Below, piece by piece: positions 44,347 to 55,300 of a stretch of 64,000 nucleotides of DNA. Each line of letters opens with the position of its first letter. Position 1 is the stretch's first letter. Position numbers and translations under genes: made by a program. The notes under the pieces were generated by a model, which did no database searches, was not told where the DNA came from, and saw only the letters and a list, made by a program, of their open reading frames with translations. Source of the stretch: Neorhizobium alkalisoli (GTDB lineage Bacteria; Pseudomonadota; Alphaproteobacteria; Rhizobiales; Rhizobiaceae); the NCBI RefSeq assembly GCF_002968635.1, contig NZ_PVBN01000008.1, positions 62,001 through 126,000 of the forward strand. Reading direction: 5' to 3'.

Positions 44347-45180
44347 TTAAGTCAGCCTCTCCGTGTGCCACCGGAGGTGATCTTCCATGAAGGTCGAGAT
44401 GAAGTAGTAGGAATGGCCGTAGCCCTCCTGCATCCGCAGCTTCAGGGGAATACCGGCTTCCGCACAGGCCTTCTCAAGCGCACCGGGCCTCAGGCCGTCC
44501 TCAAGGAATGTGTCGGAAGTACCCTGGTCGACCAACAGTTCCGGGAACCGATGACCGTCTTCGATCAAGGCGCAGGAATCATATTCCCTCCAAGGGGTTT
44601 CGTCGCGGCCGAGATACTTTTCAAACGCGGGTTTCGACCAGCCGGCCTCCATTGGTCTGGCGATCGGTGCGAAGGCGGAGCAGCTTTGGTAGACAGTCGG
44701 GTTTTTGAGGGCGATCGTGATCGCGCCGTGGCCGCCCATGGAGTGCCCAAAAATACCTTGACGAGTCATGTCAGCCGGGAAGTGCGAGGCGATAACCTCG
44801 GGAAGCTCCTTGGTGACGTATGAGTACATGCGGTAGTGTTCGTCGTAGGGACGCTCCGTTGCATCCAGATAAAACCCTGCGCCGCTTCCGAACTGCCAGT
44901 TGTCAGGTTCGTTCGGAACATGTTCGCCCCGCGGACTTGTGTCGGGGCAAACGACGATGAGGCCGAGAGACGCCGCCGCTCTCCGGTATTCGCCCTTTTC
45001 CATGACGTTTGCATGCGTGCAGGTCAGGCCTGAGAGATACCAGACAACGGGGCAAGGGCGTTCGGCGGCTTGGGGAGGCGTGTAGACGGCGAACGTCATG
45101 GTGGATTTGCAGACCGCCGACGCGTGGGAGTAGACGCCCTGCGTTCCACCGAACGACTTGTCGAGACCGATTGTCTTCAT
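44347..45180 (-). CDS. fghA: S-formylglutathione hydrolase
   Basis: A 277-residue alpha/beta hydrolase (esterase D family) that splits S-formylglutathione into formate and glutathione. The nucleophile elbow is IFGHSMGGHGAI (about residue 146), and the catalytic His is in EGYGHSYYFI near the C-terminus. It begins 3 bp after the dehydrogenase stop, so translation is coupled. It completes formaldehyde oxidation. Confidence 0.94.
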   Translation of the reverse strand: MKTIGLDKSFGGTQGVYSHASAVCKSTMTFAVYTPPQAAERPCPVVWYLSGLTCTHANVMEKGEYRRAAASLGLIVVCPDTSPRGEHVPNEPDNWQFGSGAGFYLDATERPYDEHYRMYSYVTKELPEVIASHFPADMTRQGIFGHSMGGHGAITIALKNPTVYQSCSAFAPIARPMEAGWSKPAFEKYLGRDETPWREYDSCALIEDGHRFPELLVDQGTSDTFLEDGLRPGALEKACAEAGIPLKLRMQEGYGHSYYFISTFMEDHLRWHTERLT

Positions 45181-45183
45181 GGC

Positions 45184-46311
<1,128 letters not shown>

Positions 46312-46341
46312 GTGATTTCCTTTCAGAGTACAATTTTCGGT

Positions 46342-46530
46342 TCACATATTCGGATAAACCGGCCGCAGCTCCATGCCGCGGCGGGTCGGGCTCACCGGTC
46401 CGCTCGATGCCCATCTCGCCGGTGGCAACCCCGATCACGGCGTCCTCGCCATTGTAGAGAACCTGCCAGCCGGACCCGCACCGACGATCACAACGTCGAA
46501 CTCCATCGGCTCCCGTTGGGGAAGCTCCAT
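46342..46530 (-). pseudogene. ETF-quinone oxidoreductase remnant
   Basis: The minus strand reads '[22 protein letters not shown]' in parts, the N-terminal FAD motif of ETF-QO. Within a few codons another frame continues with QVLYNGEDAVIGVATGEMGI, from the middle of the protein, and a third frame ends in RRGMELRPVYPNM and a stop. About two-thirds of the gene is missing and at least two frame changes have occurred. It sits directly after etfA, where an etfD gene would be expected. Confidence 0.65.
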
Positions 46531-46547
46531 CTCTTCTGTTATCAGCC

Positions 46548-47489
46548 TCACAGCGCCTTTTCGAGCTTTGGGAGGATTTCGAAGAGGTCTCCGACGAGGC
46601 CGTAGTCGGCGAACTGGAAGATCGGTGCCTCCTCGTCCTTGTTGATGGCGACGATGACCTTCGAATCCTTCATGCCGGCGAGATGCTGGATGGCGCCGGA
46701 AATGCCGGCCGCGATATAGAGGTCGGGCGCGACCACCTTGCCGGTCTGGCCGACCTGCCAGTCGTTCGGGGCATAACCGGCATCGACGGCGGCGCGGGAC
46801 GCGCCGACGGCGGCCCCCAGCTTGTCGGCCACCGGCAGGATCACCTCCTTGAACTTTTCCGCCGAGCCGAGCGCCCGGCCGCCGGAAATGATGATCTTGG
46901 CGGAGGTCAGTTCCGGACGTTCCGACGACGACAGCGCATCCGATACGAAGGACGAGACCCCCGGGTTGGCAGCGGCGGAAACGGTCTCGACCGACGCCGA
47001 ACCGCCGTCACCGGCCGCCTGGAAGGAGGCGGTGCGCACCGTGACGACCTTTTTTGCGTCGGTCGCCTGCACCGTCTGGAGCGCATTGCCGGCATAGATC
47101 GGCCGCTTGAAGGTGTCGGCGGAGATCACCTCGATGATTTCCGAGACCTGGGCGACGTCGAGCAGGGCCGCAACCCGCGGCATGACGTTCTTGGCGGAAG
47201 CCGTGGCCGGGGCGATGAGCGTGTCATAGGAGCCGGCCAGCGAGACGATCAGGTCGGCCAGCGGTTCGGCGAGATTGTTGGCAAGGCTCGCATCGTCGGC
47301 GAGCAGCACCCTGGAAACCCCGGCAAGCTTGGAGGCCTGCTCGGCCGCAGCCCCGGCACCGGAGCCGGCGACCAGCACATGCACGTCGCTTCCCTGATCC
47401 CTGGCGATCTGGGACGCCGCCGTCAGCGCCTTGGCGGTCTGGTCGTTGAGGCTGTTGTTGTCGTGTTCTGCGAGAAGAAGAATAGCCAT
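46548..47489 (-). CDS. etfA: Electron-transfer flavoprotein alpha subunit
   Basis: A 313-residue FAD-binding subunit that pairs with EtfB. The C-terminal FAD motif '[33 protein letters not shown]' features are present from about residue 255 ('[12 protein letters not shown]'), with the conserved [12 protein letters not shown] before it. It accepts electrons from flavin demethylases and passes them to a quinone oxidoreductase. It is 24 bp downstream of etfB. The expected partner ETF-QO is reduced to a remnant just after it. Confidence 0.96.
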   Translation of the reverse strand: MAILLLAEHDNNSLNDQTAKALTAASQIARDQGSDVHVLVAGSGAGAAAEQASKLAGVSRVLLADDASLANNLAEPLADLIVSLAGSYDTLIAPATASAKNVMPRVAALLDVAQVSEIIEVISADTFKRPIYAGNALQTVQATDAKKVVTVRTASFQAAGDGGSASVETVSAAANPGVSSFVSDALSSSERPELTSAKIIISGGRALGSAEKFKEVILPVADKLGAAVGASRAAVDAGYAPNDWQVGQTGKVVAPDLYIAAGISGAIQHLAGMKDSKVIVAINKDEEAPIFQFADYGLVGDLFEILPKLEKAL

Positions 47490-47513
47490 TGTCGTAAAAT
47501 CCTTGTCCTACGC

Positions 47514-48260
47514 TTAGAGCACGCCGGCGGTCTTCAAGCTGGCGACCAGCTCCTCGACCGACTTCACCTTGACGCCCGCCTTGCGGCCACCCGGTTCTTC
47601 GGTCTTCAGGACCTTCAGGCGCGGTGCGGTGGAAACACCGAAATCGGCCGGGCCCTTCTTGTCGAGCGGCTTCTTCTTCGCCTTCATGATGTTCGGCAGC
47701 GAGGCATAGCGCGGCTCGTTCAAGCGCAGGTCGGTGGTCACCACCGCCGGAAGCTTGATCTCGATCGTCTGCAGCCCGCCGTCGACTTCGCGGGTCACCT
47801 TTGCCGAACCGTCCCCGATCTCGATCTTCGAGGCGAAGGTCGCCTGCGCCGAACCGAGCAGCGCCGCCAGCATCTGGCCGGTCTGGTTGCTGTCGTCGTC
47901 GATCGCCTGCTTGCCGACGATGATCAGTCCGGGCTGTTCGGCGTCTGCGATACCCTTCAGGATCTTGGCGACGGCGAGCGGTTCCACGATGTCGTCCGTC
48001 TCGACCAGGATCGCCCGGTCGGCCCCCATGGCAAGCGCGGTCCGGAGCGTCTCTTCCGCCTTGGCAGGCCCGATCGACACGACCACCACCTCGTCGGCCT
48101 TGCCCGCTTCCTTCAGACGCAGCGCTTCTTCGACGGAAATCTCGTCGAACGGGTTCATCGACATCTTCACATTCGCAAGCTCGACACCCGTGCCATCCGC
48201 CTTCACACGGATCTTCACGTTGTAATCAACCACTCGCTTAACAGGCACCAGGATCTTCAT
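47514..48260 (-). CDS. etfB: Electron-transfer flavoprotein beta subunit
   Basis: A 248-residue AMP-binding subunit. The family signature '[20 protein letters not shown]' opens the protein, and '[16 protein letters not shown]' and '[21 protein letters not shown]' (about residue 120) are the conserved core motifs. A C-terminal recognition loop ([19 protein letters not shown]) contacts partner dehydrogenases. Position directly after the StcD-like gene, 91 bp away, suggests that demethylase is its main electron donor here. Confidence 0.96.
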   Translation of the reverse strand: MKILVPVKRVVDYNVKIRVKADGTGVELANVKMSMNPFDEISVEEALRLKEAGKADEVVVVSIGPAKAEETLRTALAMGADRAILVETDDIVEPLAVAKILKGIADAEQPGLIIVGKQAIDDDSNQTGQMLAALLGSAQATFASKIEIGDGSAKVTREVDGGLQTIEIKLPAVVTTDLRLNEPRYASLPNIMKAKKKPLDKKGPADFGVSTAPRLKVLKTEEPGGRKAGVKVKSVEELVASLKTAGVL

Positions 48261-48351
48261 GGCAGTTTCCTTGTTTGGCTTGTCGCCGACCCCAGTGATG
48301 GGGTGTGTCAGGCAGCAAGGCCCAGAAGGCGAAGAGGGGTTTTGACCCCGA

Positions 48352-50388
48352 CTAGATGTCTTTGACGAGACGCAGCGCGTCGTAGATGGCTGCGTGAGTG
48401 TTCCTGGCGGATACCGCGTCGCCGATACGATAGAGCTGGAATTTGCCTTCGTTGTTTCGGTTCACCGCCTGCGGATGCCCCTCCAGAAGCTGGTCGTAGG
48501 AAACTGCGCCCAGGTTCGAGGACCTGGGTTTGAGCTCGAAGTAGATTTCGTCCAGCGGGATGGTTCCGTGGTTGACGACGATCTGGTCGAACACCTGTTC
48601 CTTCGAAACGCCGCCGTAGTCGCTGCCGACCGTTGCGACGAGCTGATTGCCGCGCTTTTCGACTGACTCGAGCCTGTAGGTAACCGTAAACGTCGTATCG
48701 AGCTTCTGCAGCGAGCGCATGTAGGGGACCAGGTTCATCGCCATGACCTCCGGCGCGAACGACCGATCCGGGGTCATGATTTCAACCTTTGCGCCGGACT
48801 TGGCGATGAACTCGGCCGCCTGGAGGCCGGCATGGTCGCCGGCATCGTCGAAGACGAGGACGTTGGTACCAGGCTTCACGTCGCCCGAAATGATGTCCCA
48901 GGACGAGACGACGAGCTCGTTGCCCCTGGACAGAACGTCCGTGTGGGGCAGCCCGCCGGTAGCGATGATGACGACGTCGGCGTTTTCTGCTTCGATCGTC
49001 TCGGCCTCGGCCCAGGTATTGAACTCGAACTTTACACCGAGTTTCTCGCACTGCGCCATCCGCCAGTCGATGATGCTGATCATCTCGCGACGGCGTTCGC
49101 TCTGAGCCGTCAGACGGACCTGCCCGCCAGGATTGCTTGCTGCCTCGAAGACGGTGACATCGTGCCCGCGTTCGCCCGCCACTCGTGCTGCTTCGAGGCC
49201 TGCCGGACCTGCGCCCACGATCACGACCTTCTTGCGAACGTCCGCCTTTGAAATCCGGTGCGGCATCGTCAGCTCACGCCCGGTCGCGGCATTATGGATA
49301 CAGTAGGCGGCACCACCTTGGTAAATGCGGTCGAGACAGTAATTGGCACCCACGCATGGACGGATGTCGTCTTCGCGCTTTTCCATAATCTTGCGGATGA
49401 TGTGCGGGTCGGTCATGTGAGCACGCGTCATGCCCACCATGTCGACTTTGCCGGCCGCGATAGCATGGCGTGCCGTGGCGACGTCCGGAATCTTGGCTGC
49501 ATGGAATGTCGGGAAGTTGGTGGCCGCGCGGATTTCCCCGGCGAAGTCCAGGTGCGGAGAGTTGGCCATACCCTGGATCGGGATGACGTCGGTCAAGCCA
49601 GGGTCGGTATCGATGTGGCCGCGAATGACGTTCAGGTAATCGATGAGACCGCTGTCTCTGAGACGCTTCGAAATCTCGACGCCAACCTCCTTGTCGGTGC
49701 CGCCAGGAAGCCGCTCGTCGGCCGTATAGCGCACGCCAAGAATGAAGTCGTCGCCGACCCTCTCTCGTATGGCCTTGAAGACATCAAGACAGAAGCGCAT
49801 GCGGTTTTCGAGCGAGCCGCCATAGGGGCCATCGAGCTCGTTGGTAAGCGGCGAATTGAACTGGTCGATCAGGTGTCCATACGCTTCGAGTTCGACGCCG
49901 TCCATGCCGCCCGCCTTCATGCGCTCGGCGGCATCCGCGAAGTCCTTGATGATACGCTCGATGTCCCAGTCTTCAATCTTCTTGGGAAATGCGCGGTGGG
50001 ATGCTTCGCGATGATGGGAGGGTGCGACGACCGGCAGCCAGTCACCCTTGTCCCAACGGGTTCGTCGTCCGAGGTGGGTCAGCTGGATCATGATGGCCGC
50101 GCCTTCCTCGTGCACGGCGTCGGTCATTTGACGAATCCATGGAACGATCTCGTCCTTATAAACCAGGAGATTGTTGAAGACCGGGGGACTGTCCTTGGAG
50201 ACCGCTGCAGAGCCGGCCGTCATGGTAAGCGCGACGCCACCTTTGGCACGCTCGACGGTGTATGCGCGGTAGCGCTCCTTCGGCATGCCGTCCTCAGGGT
50301 AAGCCGGTTCGTGAGACGTAACGATGATCCGATTCCTCAGCGTAAGGTGTTTGAGTTTGTAGGGCTGAAGCAGAGGATCGTTCGACAT
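48352..50388 (-). CDS. stcD: N-methylproline demethylase-like flavoprotein (StcD type)
   Basis: A 678-residue protein of the trimethylamine-dehydrogenase family: an N-terminal FMN TIM barrel ([16 protein letters not shown]; active-site [14 protein letters not shown]), an Fe-S region and a C-terminal FAD/NAD domain ([19 protein letters not shown] at about residue 388). In TMADH four cysteines hold the 4Fe-4S cluster; here the positions read C345, A348, C351 and C363. Relatives demethylate N-methylproline to proline, giving formaldehyde, and deliver electrons to ETF. It heads the operon stcD-etfB-etfA and is divergent from the TetR gene, with two operator-like sites between. Confidence 0.87.
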   Translation of the reverse strand: MSNDPLLQPYKLKHLTLRNRIIVTSHEPAYPEDGMPKERYRAYTVERAKGGVALTMTAGSAAVSKDSPPVFNNLLVYKDEIVPWIRQMTDAVHEEGAAIMIQLTHLGRRTRWDKGDWLPVVAPSHHREASHRAFPKKIEDWDIERIIKDFADAAERMKAGGMDGVELEAYGHLIDQFNSPLTNELDGPYGGSLENRMRFCLDVFKAIRERVGDDFILGVRYTADERLPGGTDKEVGVEISKRLRDSGLIDYLNVIRGHIDTDPGLTDVIPIQGMANSPHLDFAGEIRAATNFPTFHAAKIPDVATARHAIAAGKVDMVGMTRAHMTDPHIIRKIMEKREDDIRPCVGANYCLDRIYQGGAAYCIHNAATGRELTMPHRISKADVRKKVVIVGAGPAGLEAARVAGERGHDVTVFEAASNPGGQVRLTAQSERRREMISIIDWRMAQCEKLGVKFEFNTWAEAETIEAENADVVIIATGGLPHTDVLSRGNELVVSSWDIISGDVKPGTNVLVFDDAGDHAGLQAAEFIAKSGAKVEIMTPDRSFAPEVMAMNLVPYMRSLQKLDTTFTVTYRLESVEKRGNQLVATVGSDYGGVSKEQVFDQIVVNHGTIPLDEIYFELKPRSSNLGAVSYDQLLEGHPQAVNRNNEGKFQLYRIGDAVSARNTHAAIYDALRLVKDI

Positions 50389-50431
50389 CGGGAAGGCTCC
50401 GGTTTAGAGATCATGACGAGACGGTATTGAG

Positions 50432-50449
50432 AATGTACATCTGTGTCAA
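50432..50449. promoter_or_regulatory. Candidate TetR operator 1
   Basis: AATGTACATCTGTGTCAA; its reverse complement has TTGACA-N4-TGTACATT. It is the mirror of 50476-50493 and is close to the site at 33545-33562. It lies 44 bp before stcD. Confidence 0.6.
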
Positions 50450-50475
50450 TCAAGATTGCGGTTAAGTCTGTTTTT

Positions 50476-50493
50476 TTGACAGCTATGTACATT
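50476..50493. promoter_or_regulatory. Candidate TetR operator 2
   Basis: TTGACAGCTATGTACATT, an inverted copy of 50432-50449 at 26 bp distance, 39 bp before the TetR start. The TTGACA may also be the -35 element of the tetR-proC-proWV transcript. Confidence 0.6.
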
Positions 50494-50532
50494 TCTCTTG
50501 TTTTCACTTTGACGATTTGTTAGGAGATGACC

Positions 50533-51162
50533 ATGGAACAGGTTTTGAACGACAGCGGATGGCGGGGATCGCAGGAGGGTTGGCTCGAAGCAGCCTATGA
50601 ATCACTGCTGGAATCGGGCGTCGACTCGGTCAAAATCCTCCCACTTGCAAAACGGCTGAACCTTTCACGGACCAGCTTCTACTGGTTCTTCAAAGACAGA
50701 GACGAGTTGCTCAATGCGCTGCTGGGCAAGTGGCGGGAGAAGAATACGGACAACCTCATCAAGCAGTCGGGCGCTTATGCGGAGACGGTGGTCGAGGCGA
50801 TGTTGAACGTTTTCGACTGCTGGCTCGACAAGTCGCTCTTCGATTCGCAGTTCGAGTTCGCGGTCCGCAGCTGGGCGCTTCAGTCGGATGAGATTTTGGC
50901 CGAAGTGCAGAATGCGGACCAGGCACGCATCAGCGCGATCACCGAGATGTTCGTGAAGTTCGGCTACGACGCGGTCTCGGCGGACGTCCGCGCGCGTACG
51001 ATTTATCTCGTCCAGATTGGCTACATCACCATGCAGGCGAAAGAAGATGTCGCCCTGCGGATGAAACGCATTCCGACCTACGTGGAAATCTACACGGGGA
51101 CAAAGCCCGAGCAGCGCGAGCTGGACCGCTTTTTCGCGCGGCACGGCTACGTGCCAAAATAG
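50533..51162 (+). CDS. TetR-family regulator of the betaine island
   Basis: A 209-residue regulator. The helix-turn-helix is at about residues 14-60 ('SVKILPLAKRLNLSRTSFYWFFKDRDELL' in part: 'AKRLNLSRTSFYWFF'), and the C-terminal domain is helical with an aromatic, Gln-rich pocket (FAVRSWALQSDEIL), as in regulators that respond to quaternary amines. The ATG at 50533 is preferred over 50527 because AGGAG stands 6 nt before it. Paired operators lie between it and stcD. It is followed by proC, proW and proV on the same strand. Confidence 0.87.
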   Translation: MEQVLNDSGWRGSQEGWLEAAYESLLESGVDSVKILPLAKRLNLSRTSFYWFFKDRDELLNALLGKWREKNTDNLIKQSGAYAETVVEAMLNVFDCWLDKSLFDSQFEFAVRSWALQSDEILAEVQNADQARISAITEMFVKFGYDAVSADVRARTIYLVQIGYITMQAKEDVALRMKRIPTYVEIYTGTKPEQRELDRFFARHGYVPK

Positions 51163-51173
51163 GAGATGGACTG

Positions 51174-51998
51174 ATGGGCAGTCTGGCGAGGATCGGGATC
51201 ATAGGGGCGAGAGGCTGGCTGGGTAAGGCTTTCTCCCAATCCATCGTGGAAGCCGGGATCGCCGACGCCGAAGCCCTCACTCTTTCTTATCGGAGCACCA
51301 TCCCTGATGTCCTTCCGTCCGCAACCTGGACGAAAGACAACCAACTCCTCGCCGAGCGATCAGACGTTGTCATCGTGTCTGTCCGACCGGAAGATTTCCC
51401 GGCGATCCGCGTCAACGCCCAAGGCAAATTCGTGATTTCGGTCATGGCCGGCGTCACCCTGGAATACCTCGCCCGCCATCTCCAAACAGACCGCATAGTG
51501 CGTTCGCTACCGAACGGTGCCGCGGAGGTGAGGAGGTCCTATACTCCGTGGGTCGCCTCTGAGGCGGTCGGCGAGGAGGACTGTCGCATCGCGCAGGCGA
51601 TCTTCGAGTCCTGTGGAACGTCCGACCGACTGGCGACCGAAGCGGATATTGACTATTTCACCGGGCTCACCGGGTCCGGCCCGGCGTTTCCGGCTCTACT
51701 TGCCGCCGCGATGATGAATCACGCAATCGCCCGGGGAATAAATCGCGACGTCGCGCGCCGAAGCGTGAACGCGCTTATCGTAGGTGCGGGTCGTCTGGCA
51801 GAGCTCCGGGCTGATTGTCCCAACGACCTCGTCGAAACCTTCATGGCTTACCGCGGCACGACGGCGGCGGCAATGGATGCGATGCGCGCGGCAGGCCTCG
51901 ACGACGCAGTGGGCCGCGGCCTCGACGCAGCCTTTCACAAGTCAATCGCGATGGGGCATGCGGACGGCAAGGCTCCGCATCGGACTGCTTCGGCATAG
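51174..51998 (+). CDS. Pyrroline-5-carboxylate reductase-like protein
   Basis: A 274-residue NAD(P)-dependent reductase of the ProC family. The N-terminal dinucleotide motif is GIIGARGWLGKAF, less glycine-regular than usual (GxxGxG becomes GARGWLG). The substrate region has SLPNGAAEVRRSYT, and the family's C-terminal signature is FTGLTGSGPAFPALL with the basic helix after it. In this island it may reduce a pyrroline carboxylate (delta-1-pyrroline-5- or -2-) rather than serve biosynthesis. AGGAG precedes the ATG, and it is 11 bp after the TetR stop. Confidence 0.82.
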   Translation: MGSLARIGIIGARGWLGKAFSQSIVEAGIADAEALTLSYRSTIPDVLPSATWTKDNQLLAERSDVVIVSVRPEDFPAIRVNAQGKFVISVMAGVTLEYLARHLQTDRIVRSLPNGAAEVRRSYTPWVASEAVGEEDCRIAQAIFESCGTSDRLATEADIDYFTGLTGSGPAFPALLAAAMMNHAIARGINRDVARRSVNALIVGAGRLAELRADCPNDLVETFMAYRGTTAAAMDAMRAAGLDDAVGRGLDAAFHKSIAMGHADGKAPHRTASA

Positions 51999-52072
51999 TT
52001 CAGACCGCTCCGGCATGGAGCGTCACCAAACAACAAAAAACAACAACCGCATTCGGCAATAAGGGGAACCAA

Positions 52073-52960
52073 ATGGACTGGTTTAACGAGTTTCCGCATA
52101 TGAACGATGAGTCATTGAGGCAGTTGAAGCTCTCGATTGACAACGCGTTCCGCACATTCACGCGCAACTACGGAGATTTCATCGAAGGATTGTTCACGCC
52201 ACTTGCCAAGTTTCTCATCTGGGCAGAACGCCTGATGACCCAGACACAGTGGCCGATCATCCTTATCGCAATCGTGGCGATTGCCTGGTTTGCCAGCAGG
52301 AGCCTGAAGGTCGTCGTCGGGACGATGGTCACGCTGCTCCTCATCGGGTACTTCGACATGTGGATGGATGCCATGCGCACCATCTCGATGATCTTCGTTT
52401 GCACCGTCATCTCGATCGTCGTGGGACTACCTATCGGTATCGCAATGTCTCGTTCGGACCGCCTGCAGAAGATTGTCAGCCCTGTGCTCGACGTCATGCA
52501 GACGATGCCGAGCTTCGTCTACCTTATTCCGGTGGTGATGCTTTTGGGTATCGGGCGTGTTCCTGGCCTGATCGCCGTCGTCATTTATGCACTGCCTCCG
52601 ATGATCCGTCTTACCGATCTCGGTATCCGCCTTGTCGATAGGGATGTGCTGGAGGCCGCCGATGCGTTCGGATCCTCGCGGTGGCAGAAACTCAAGAACA
52701 TTCAGCTGCCGCTGGCGCTCCCGACGATCATGGCTGGCATCAACCAGACGATCATGATGGCACTTGCGATGGTGGTCATCGCGTCGATGATCGGGGTCCA
52801 GGGATTGGGTCAGCCCGTGCTCAAGGCTATCGCCAATCAGTATTTCACGCTGGGCATTTTCAACGGTCTCGCAATCGTAGGGATCGCAATCATCTTCGAC
52901 CGCGTCAGCCAGGCCTATGGCGAGCGACTCCAGAAGCACAGGGAGATTGTCCATGGCTGA
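52073..52960 (+). CDS. proW: Glycine betaine/proline betaine ABC permease
   Basis: A 295-residue permease of the ProW/OpuAB type: a long N-terminal tail, then six membrane segments. The cytoplasmic contact loop 'EAADAFGSSRWQKLKNIQLPLALPTIMAGINQTIMMALAMVV' (in parts: 'EAADAFGSSRWQKLKNIQLP') is typical. It works with ProV (overlapping by 8 nt) and the ProX encoded 18 kb away. The start at 52073 follows AAGGGGAA; the longer frame upstream overlaps proC and lacks coding character. Confidence 0.92.
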   Translation: MDWFNEFPHMNDESLRQLKLSIDNAFRTFTRNYGDFIEGLFTPLAKFLIWAERLMTQTQWPIILIAIVAIAWFASRSLKVVVGTMVTLLLIGYFDMWMDAMRTISMIFVCTVISIVVGLPIGIAMSRSDRLQKIVSPVLDVMQTMPSFVYLIPVVMLLGIGRVPGLIAVVIYALPPMIRLTDLGIRLVDRDVLEAADAFGSSRWQKLKNIQLPLALPTIMAGINQTIMMALAMVVIASMIGVQGLGQPVLKAIANQYFTLGIFNGLAIVGIAIIFDRVSQAYGERLQKHREIVHG

Positions 52961-53990
52961 CAACAATTTCGACGGAATAAAAATCCGTAACCTTTACAAA
53001 ATCTTCGGGCCGGAAGCTCAGGTACATGTTGAGGCTGTTAAAAAGGGCCGCACAAAAACCGAACTGAATGAGCGGTTCGGCCATGTTCTGGGCCTCAAGG
53101 ACATCAATCTGGATATGCCGTCGGGCAATATCCAGGTGATCATGGGCCTGTCCGGATCAGGCAAATCCACGCTGATCCGTCACATCAACAGGCTGATCGA
53201 TCCGACGGCCGGCGAGGTCCTCGTCAATGGCGTCGATGTCGTCAAGATGAACGAGAGCGAGCTTCGTGAGTTTCGACGTCATCAGACCGCGATGGTGTTT
53301 CAGAAGTTCGCCCTTCTGCCGCACAGATGCGTCCTCGACAATACGCTGTTCGGCCTCGACGTGCAGGGTGTCTCCAGGAGCCACAGCATCGACGTTGCAA
53401 TGCGGTGGATCGAGCGAGTGGGACTGAAAGGCTTCGAGGAGAAGTATCCGAACCAGCTTTCGGGCGGCATGCAGCAGCGCGTCGGCCTCGCGCGTGCTCT
53501 GGCCAACGACGCGCCCGTCCTCCTGATGGACGAAGCATATTCGGCCCTCGACCCGCTGATCCGGACGGATATGCAGACCGTCCTGCTTGATATCCAGAAG
53601 GAGATCAAGAAAACCATCGTGTTCATTACGCATGATTTGGACGAAGCTTTAAGACTGGGCGACAAGATCGCCATTCTCCGCGACGGCGAAGTCATCCAGC
53701 AGGGAACAAGCCAGGACATCGTCCTGCGCCCGGCGGACGATTACATCGCGAACTTCGTGCGGGAGGTGAATCGCGGGCGCGTCATCCACGTAGACGCAGT
53801 CATGCAGCCCGTGAGCGCAGGCCAGCCTGTCAACGGGGCGACGGTCCTTGCCGGCAGCTCGATCGAAGATGCCATCAAGATCATCGCCCGGGAAGATCAT
53901 AAGGACCTGGTCGTAATCGATCCGGCGGGCGTGCCGCTTGGAACGGTCGACCTCAAAAGGCTCGCCTCGGCCGCCGTCAGCCTCCACTGA
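52953..53990 (+). CDS. proV: Glycine betaine/proline betaine ABC ATPase
   Basis: A 345-residue ATPase of the ProV/OpuAA type. Walker A is GLSGSGKST (about residue 66), signature LSGGMQQRVGLARAL (about residue 171), Walker B LLMDEAYSALDPLIR, and the switch histidine is in FITHDLDEALRLGD. A C-terminal CBS-like stretch (about residues 285-345) is present but shorter than the osmosensing tandem CBS of E. coli ProV, so regulation by osmolarity is doubtful. It overlaps proW by 8 nt. Confidence 0.93.
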   Translation: MADNNFDGIKIRNLYKIFGPEAQVHVEAVKKGRTKTELNERFGHVLGLKDINLDMPSGNIQVIMGLSGSGKSTLIRHINRLIDPTAGEVLVNGVDVVKMNESELREFRRHQTAMVFQKFALLPHRCVLDNTLFGLDVQGVSRSHSIDVAMRWIERVGLKGFEEKYPNQLSGGMQQRVGLARALANDAPVLLMDEAYSALDPLIRTDMQTVLLDIQKEIKKTIVFITHDLDEALRLGDKIAILRDGEVIQQGTSQDIVLRPADDYIANFVREVNRGRVIHVDAVMQPVSAGQPVNGATVLAGSSIEDAIKIIAREDHKDLVVIDPAGVPLGTVDLKRLASAAVSLH

Positions 53991-54008
53991 GCCGAGGTGG
54001 AGCACAAG

Positions 54009-55256
54009 ATGACCCCGACCAAGCTTCCCGCCATCGGATGCGAGCATCCGATGCGACGGGAGTTGCACGGAGAACTTCACGCCCGACCTTCCCTCTATTT
54101 CGATGGGGAGGCGGACGTGTGGCACTGCGCGGTCGTTTTCGAGGATGGACGGCCCCGTGTCCCTTCCTCCTTGCTTGCGGAAGCAGGCCTTTCGGAAACC
54201 CAAAACGGGCGACACGGGATCACTCGCTTCGGAGACGGTCGCCTCAAATGGGAGCTCCATACGGAGTTTGCTACCTTCACGCTTGTAATGGATGCCCGTG
54301 CTGCTCCAACTCCGCCAAGCCGGCTGATAGCGCTGTGCGCCGAGGCGGGCGGCCTGATTGTATCCGCCGCGCGGGTGATCGTTCGAAGCGGCGATCAGAA
54401 ACTCGTTGGAAAGCCGGGCGAAGACTTCGTGGCCTCGAAGGTGGGAGGCGGAGATGCCGAGGTCCACTCCACCTTCCGGCTGAACGATAGCGGGTTCGTA
54501 GAACTCTACCTCTTGAACCGAAATCTCAACGCGTATCGCGTCGGCCGAATGGTACGACGTCTGCTGGAGATTGAGACCTATCGAATGATGGCACTTCTTG
54601 CGACACCGATCGCCAGAGAGACCATCGAAAAGATCGCGACGTTCAACGGCAGGCTCGAGCTGATTACCGATCATATGCGCAGCTCGCCCAAGGTGGACAA
54701 GTCTCTCCTTGCCGATGTAACGCGGCTATCCTCCGAGGTCCTGAACTTCTCCGCCCGGGCCAGACATCGTTTCGGGGCAACGAGGGCATATTCCGAACTT
54801 GTGGTTAGCCGGATCGGTGAACTCCGTGAGGACCGGGTGGAGCAGCGGCAGCGACTTGGCACCTTCATCGACCGCCGTTTCCAGCCAGCGATCCGCTCGT
54901 TCAACGCGGCGGACCGAAGGCTGGGGGAACTTGAGGAAAGGGTGAGCCTCGCAGGCGATCTGCTCAGGACCACCGTGCAGGTCCAACTGGAAGATCAGAA
55001 TGCGTCCCTTCTGACCTCGGTCGAGGAGAGAACCCGCGCTCAGGTGCAGATTCAGCAGGCGGTGGAAGGCTTCTCCGTGATCGCAATCACCTACTACGCG
55101 ATCGGTTTGGCAAAGGTGTGCATTGAGAGCTTTGCGGCTCTCGGCATCGATGTTCATCTGGCGAAGCCCGCGCTTCTAGTCCTCGTGCCGGCCGTGATGC
55201 TGCTGGTCTGGAAGGCGGTTCACAGCATCCGGCGACGCGTGACCCCGCATGCGTGA
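54009..55256 (+). CDS. DUF3422 membrane-anchored protein
   Basis: A 415-residue protein of the DUF3422 family. The N-terminus has HPMRRELHGELHARPSL, the family signature. The middle (about residues 225-345) is rich in charged helices (GATRAYSELVVSRIGELREDRVEQRQRL), and two hydrophobic segments near the C-terminus (about residues 360-400) anchor it in the membrane. Its function is unknown. It lies 18 bp after proV on the same strand, so it is probably in the same operon; the conserved His/Arg-rich head might bind a small ligand. Confidence 0.8.
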   Translation: MTPTKLPAIGCEHPMRRELHGELHARPSLYFDGEADVWHCAVVFEDGRPRVPSSLLAEAGLSETQNGRHGITRFGDGRLKWELHTEFATFTLVMDARAAPTPPSRLIALCAEAGGLIVSAARVIVRSGDQKLVGKPGEDFVASKVGGGDAEVHSTFRLNDSGFVELYLLNRNLNAYRVGRMVRRLLEIETYRMMALLATPIARETIEKIATFNGRLELITDHMRSSPKVDKSLLADVTRLSSEVLNFSARARHRFGATRAYSELVVSRIGELREDRVEQRQRLGTFIDRRFQPAIRSFNAADRRLGELEERVSLAGDLLRTTVQVQLEDQNASLLTSVEERTRAQVQIQQAVEGFSVIAITYYAIGLAKVCIESFAALGIDVHLAKPALLVLVPAVMLLVWKAVHSIRRRVTPHA

Positions 55257-55300
55257 GCCTTCGATTCCTCTCCGAACAGTTACAGGCGCGAGTTAAGGAA

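Noticed and set aside
46683..48365. 560-codon plus-strand frame opposite etfA and etfB
   Set aside because: It is antisense to both, with a composition typical of a shadow frame.
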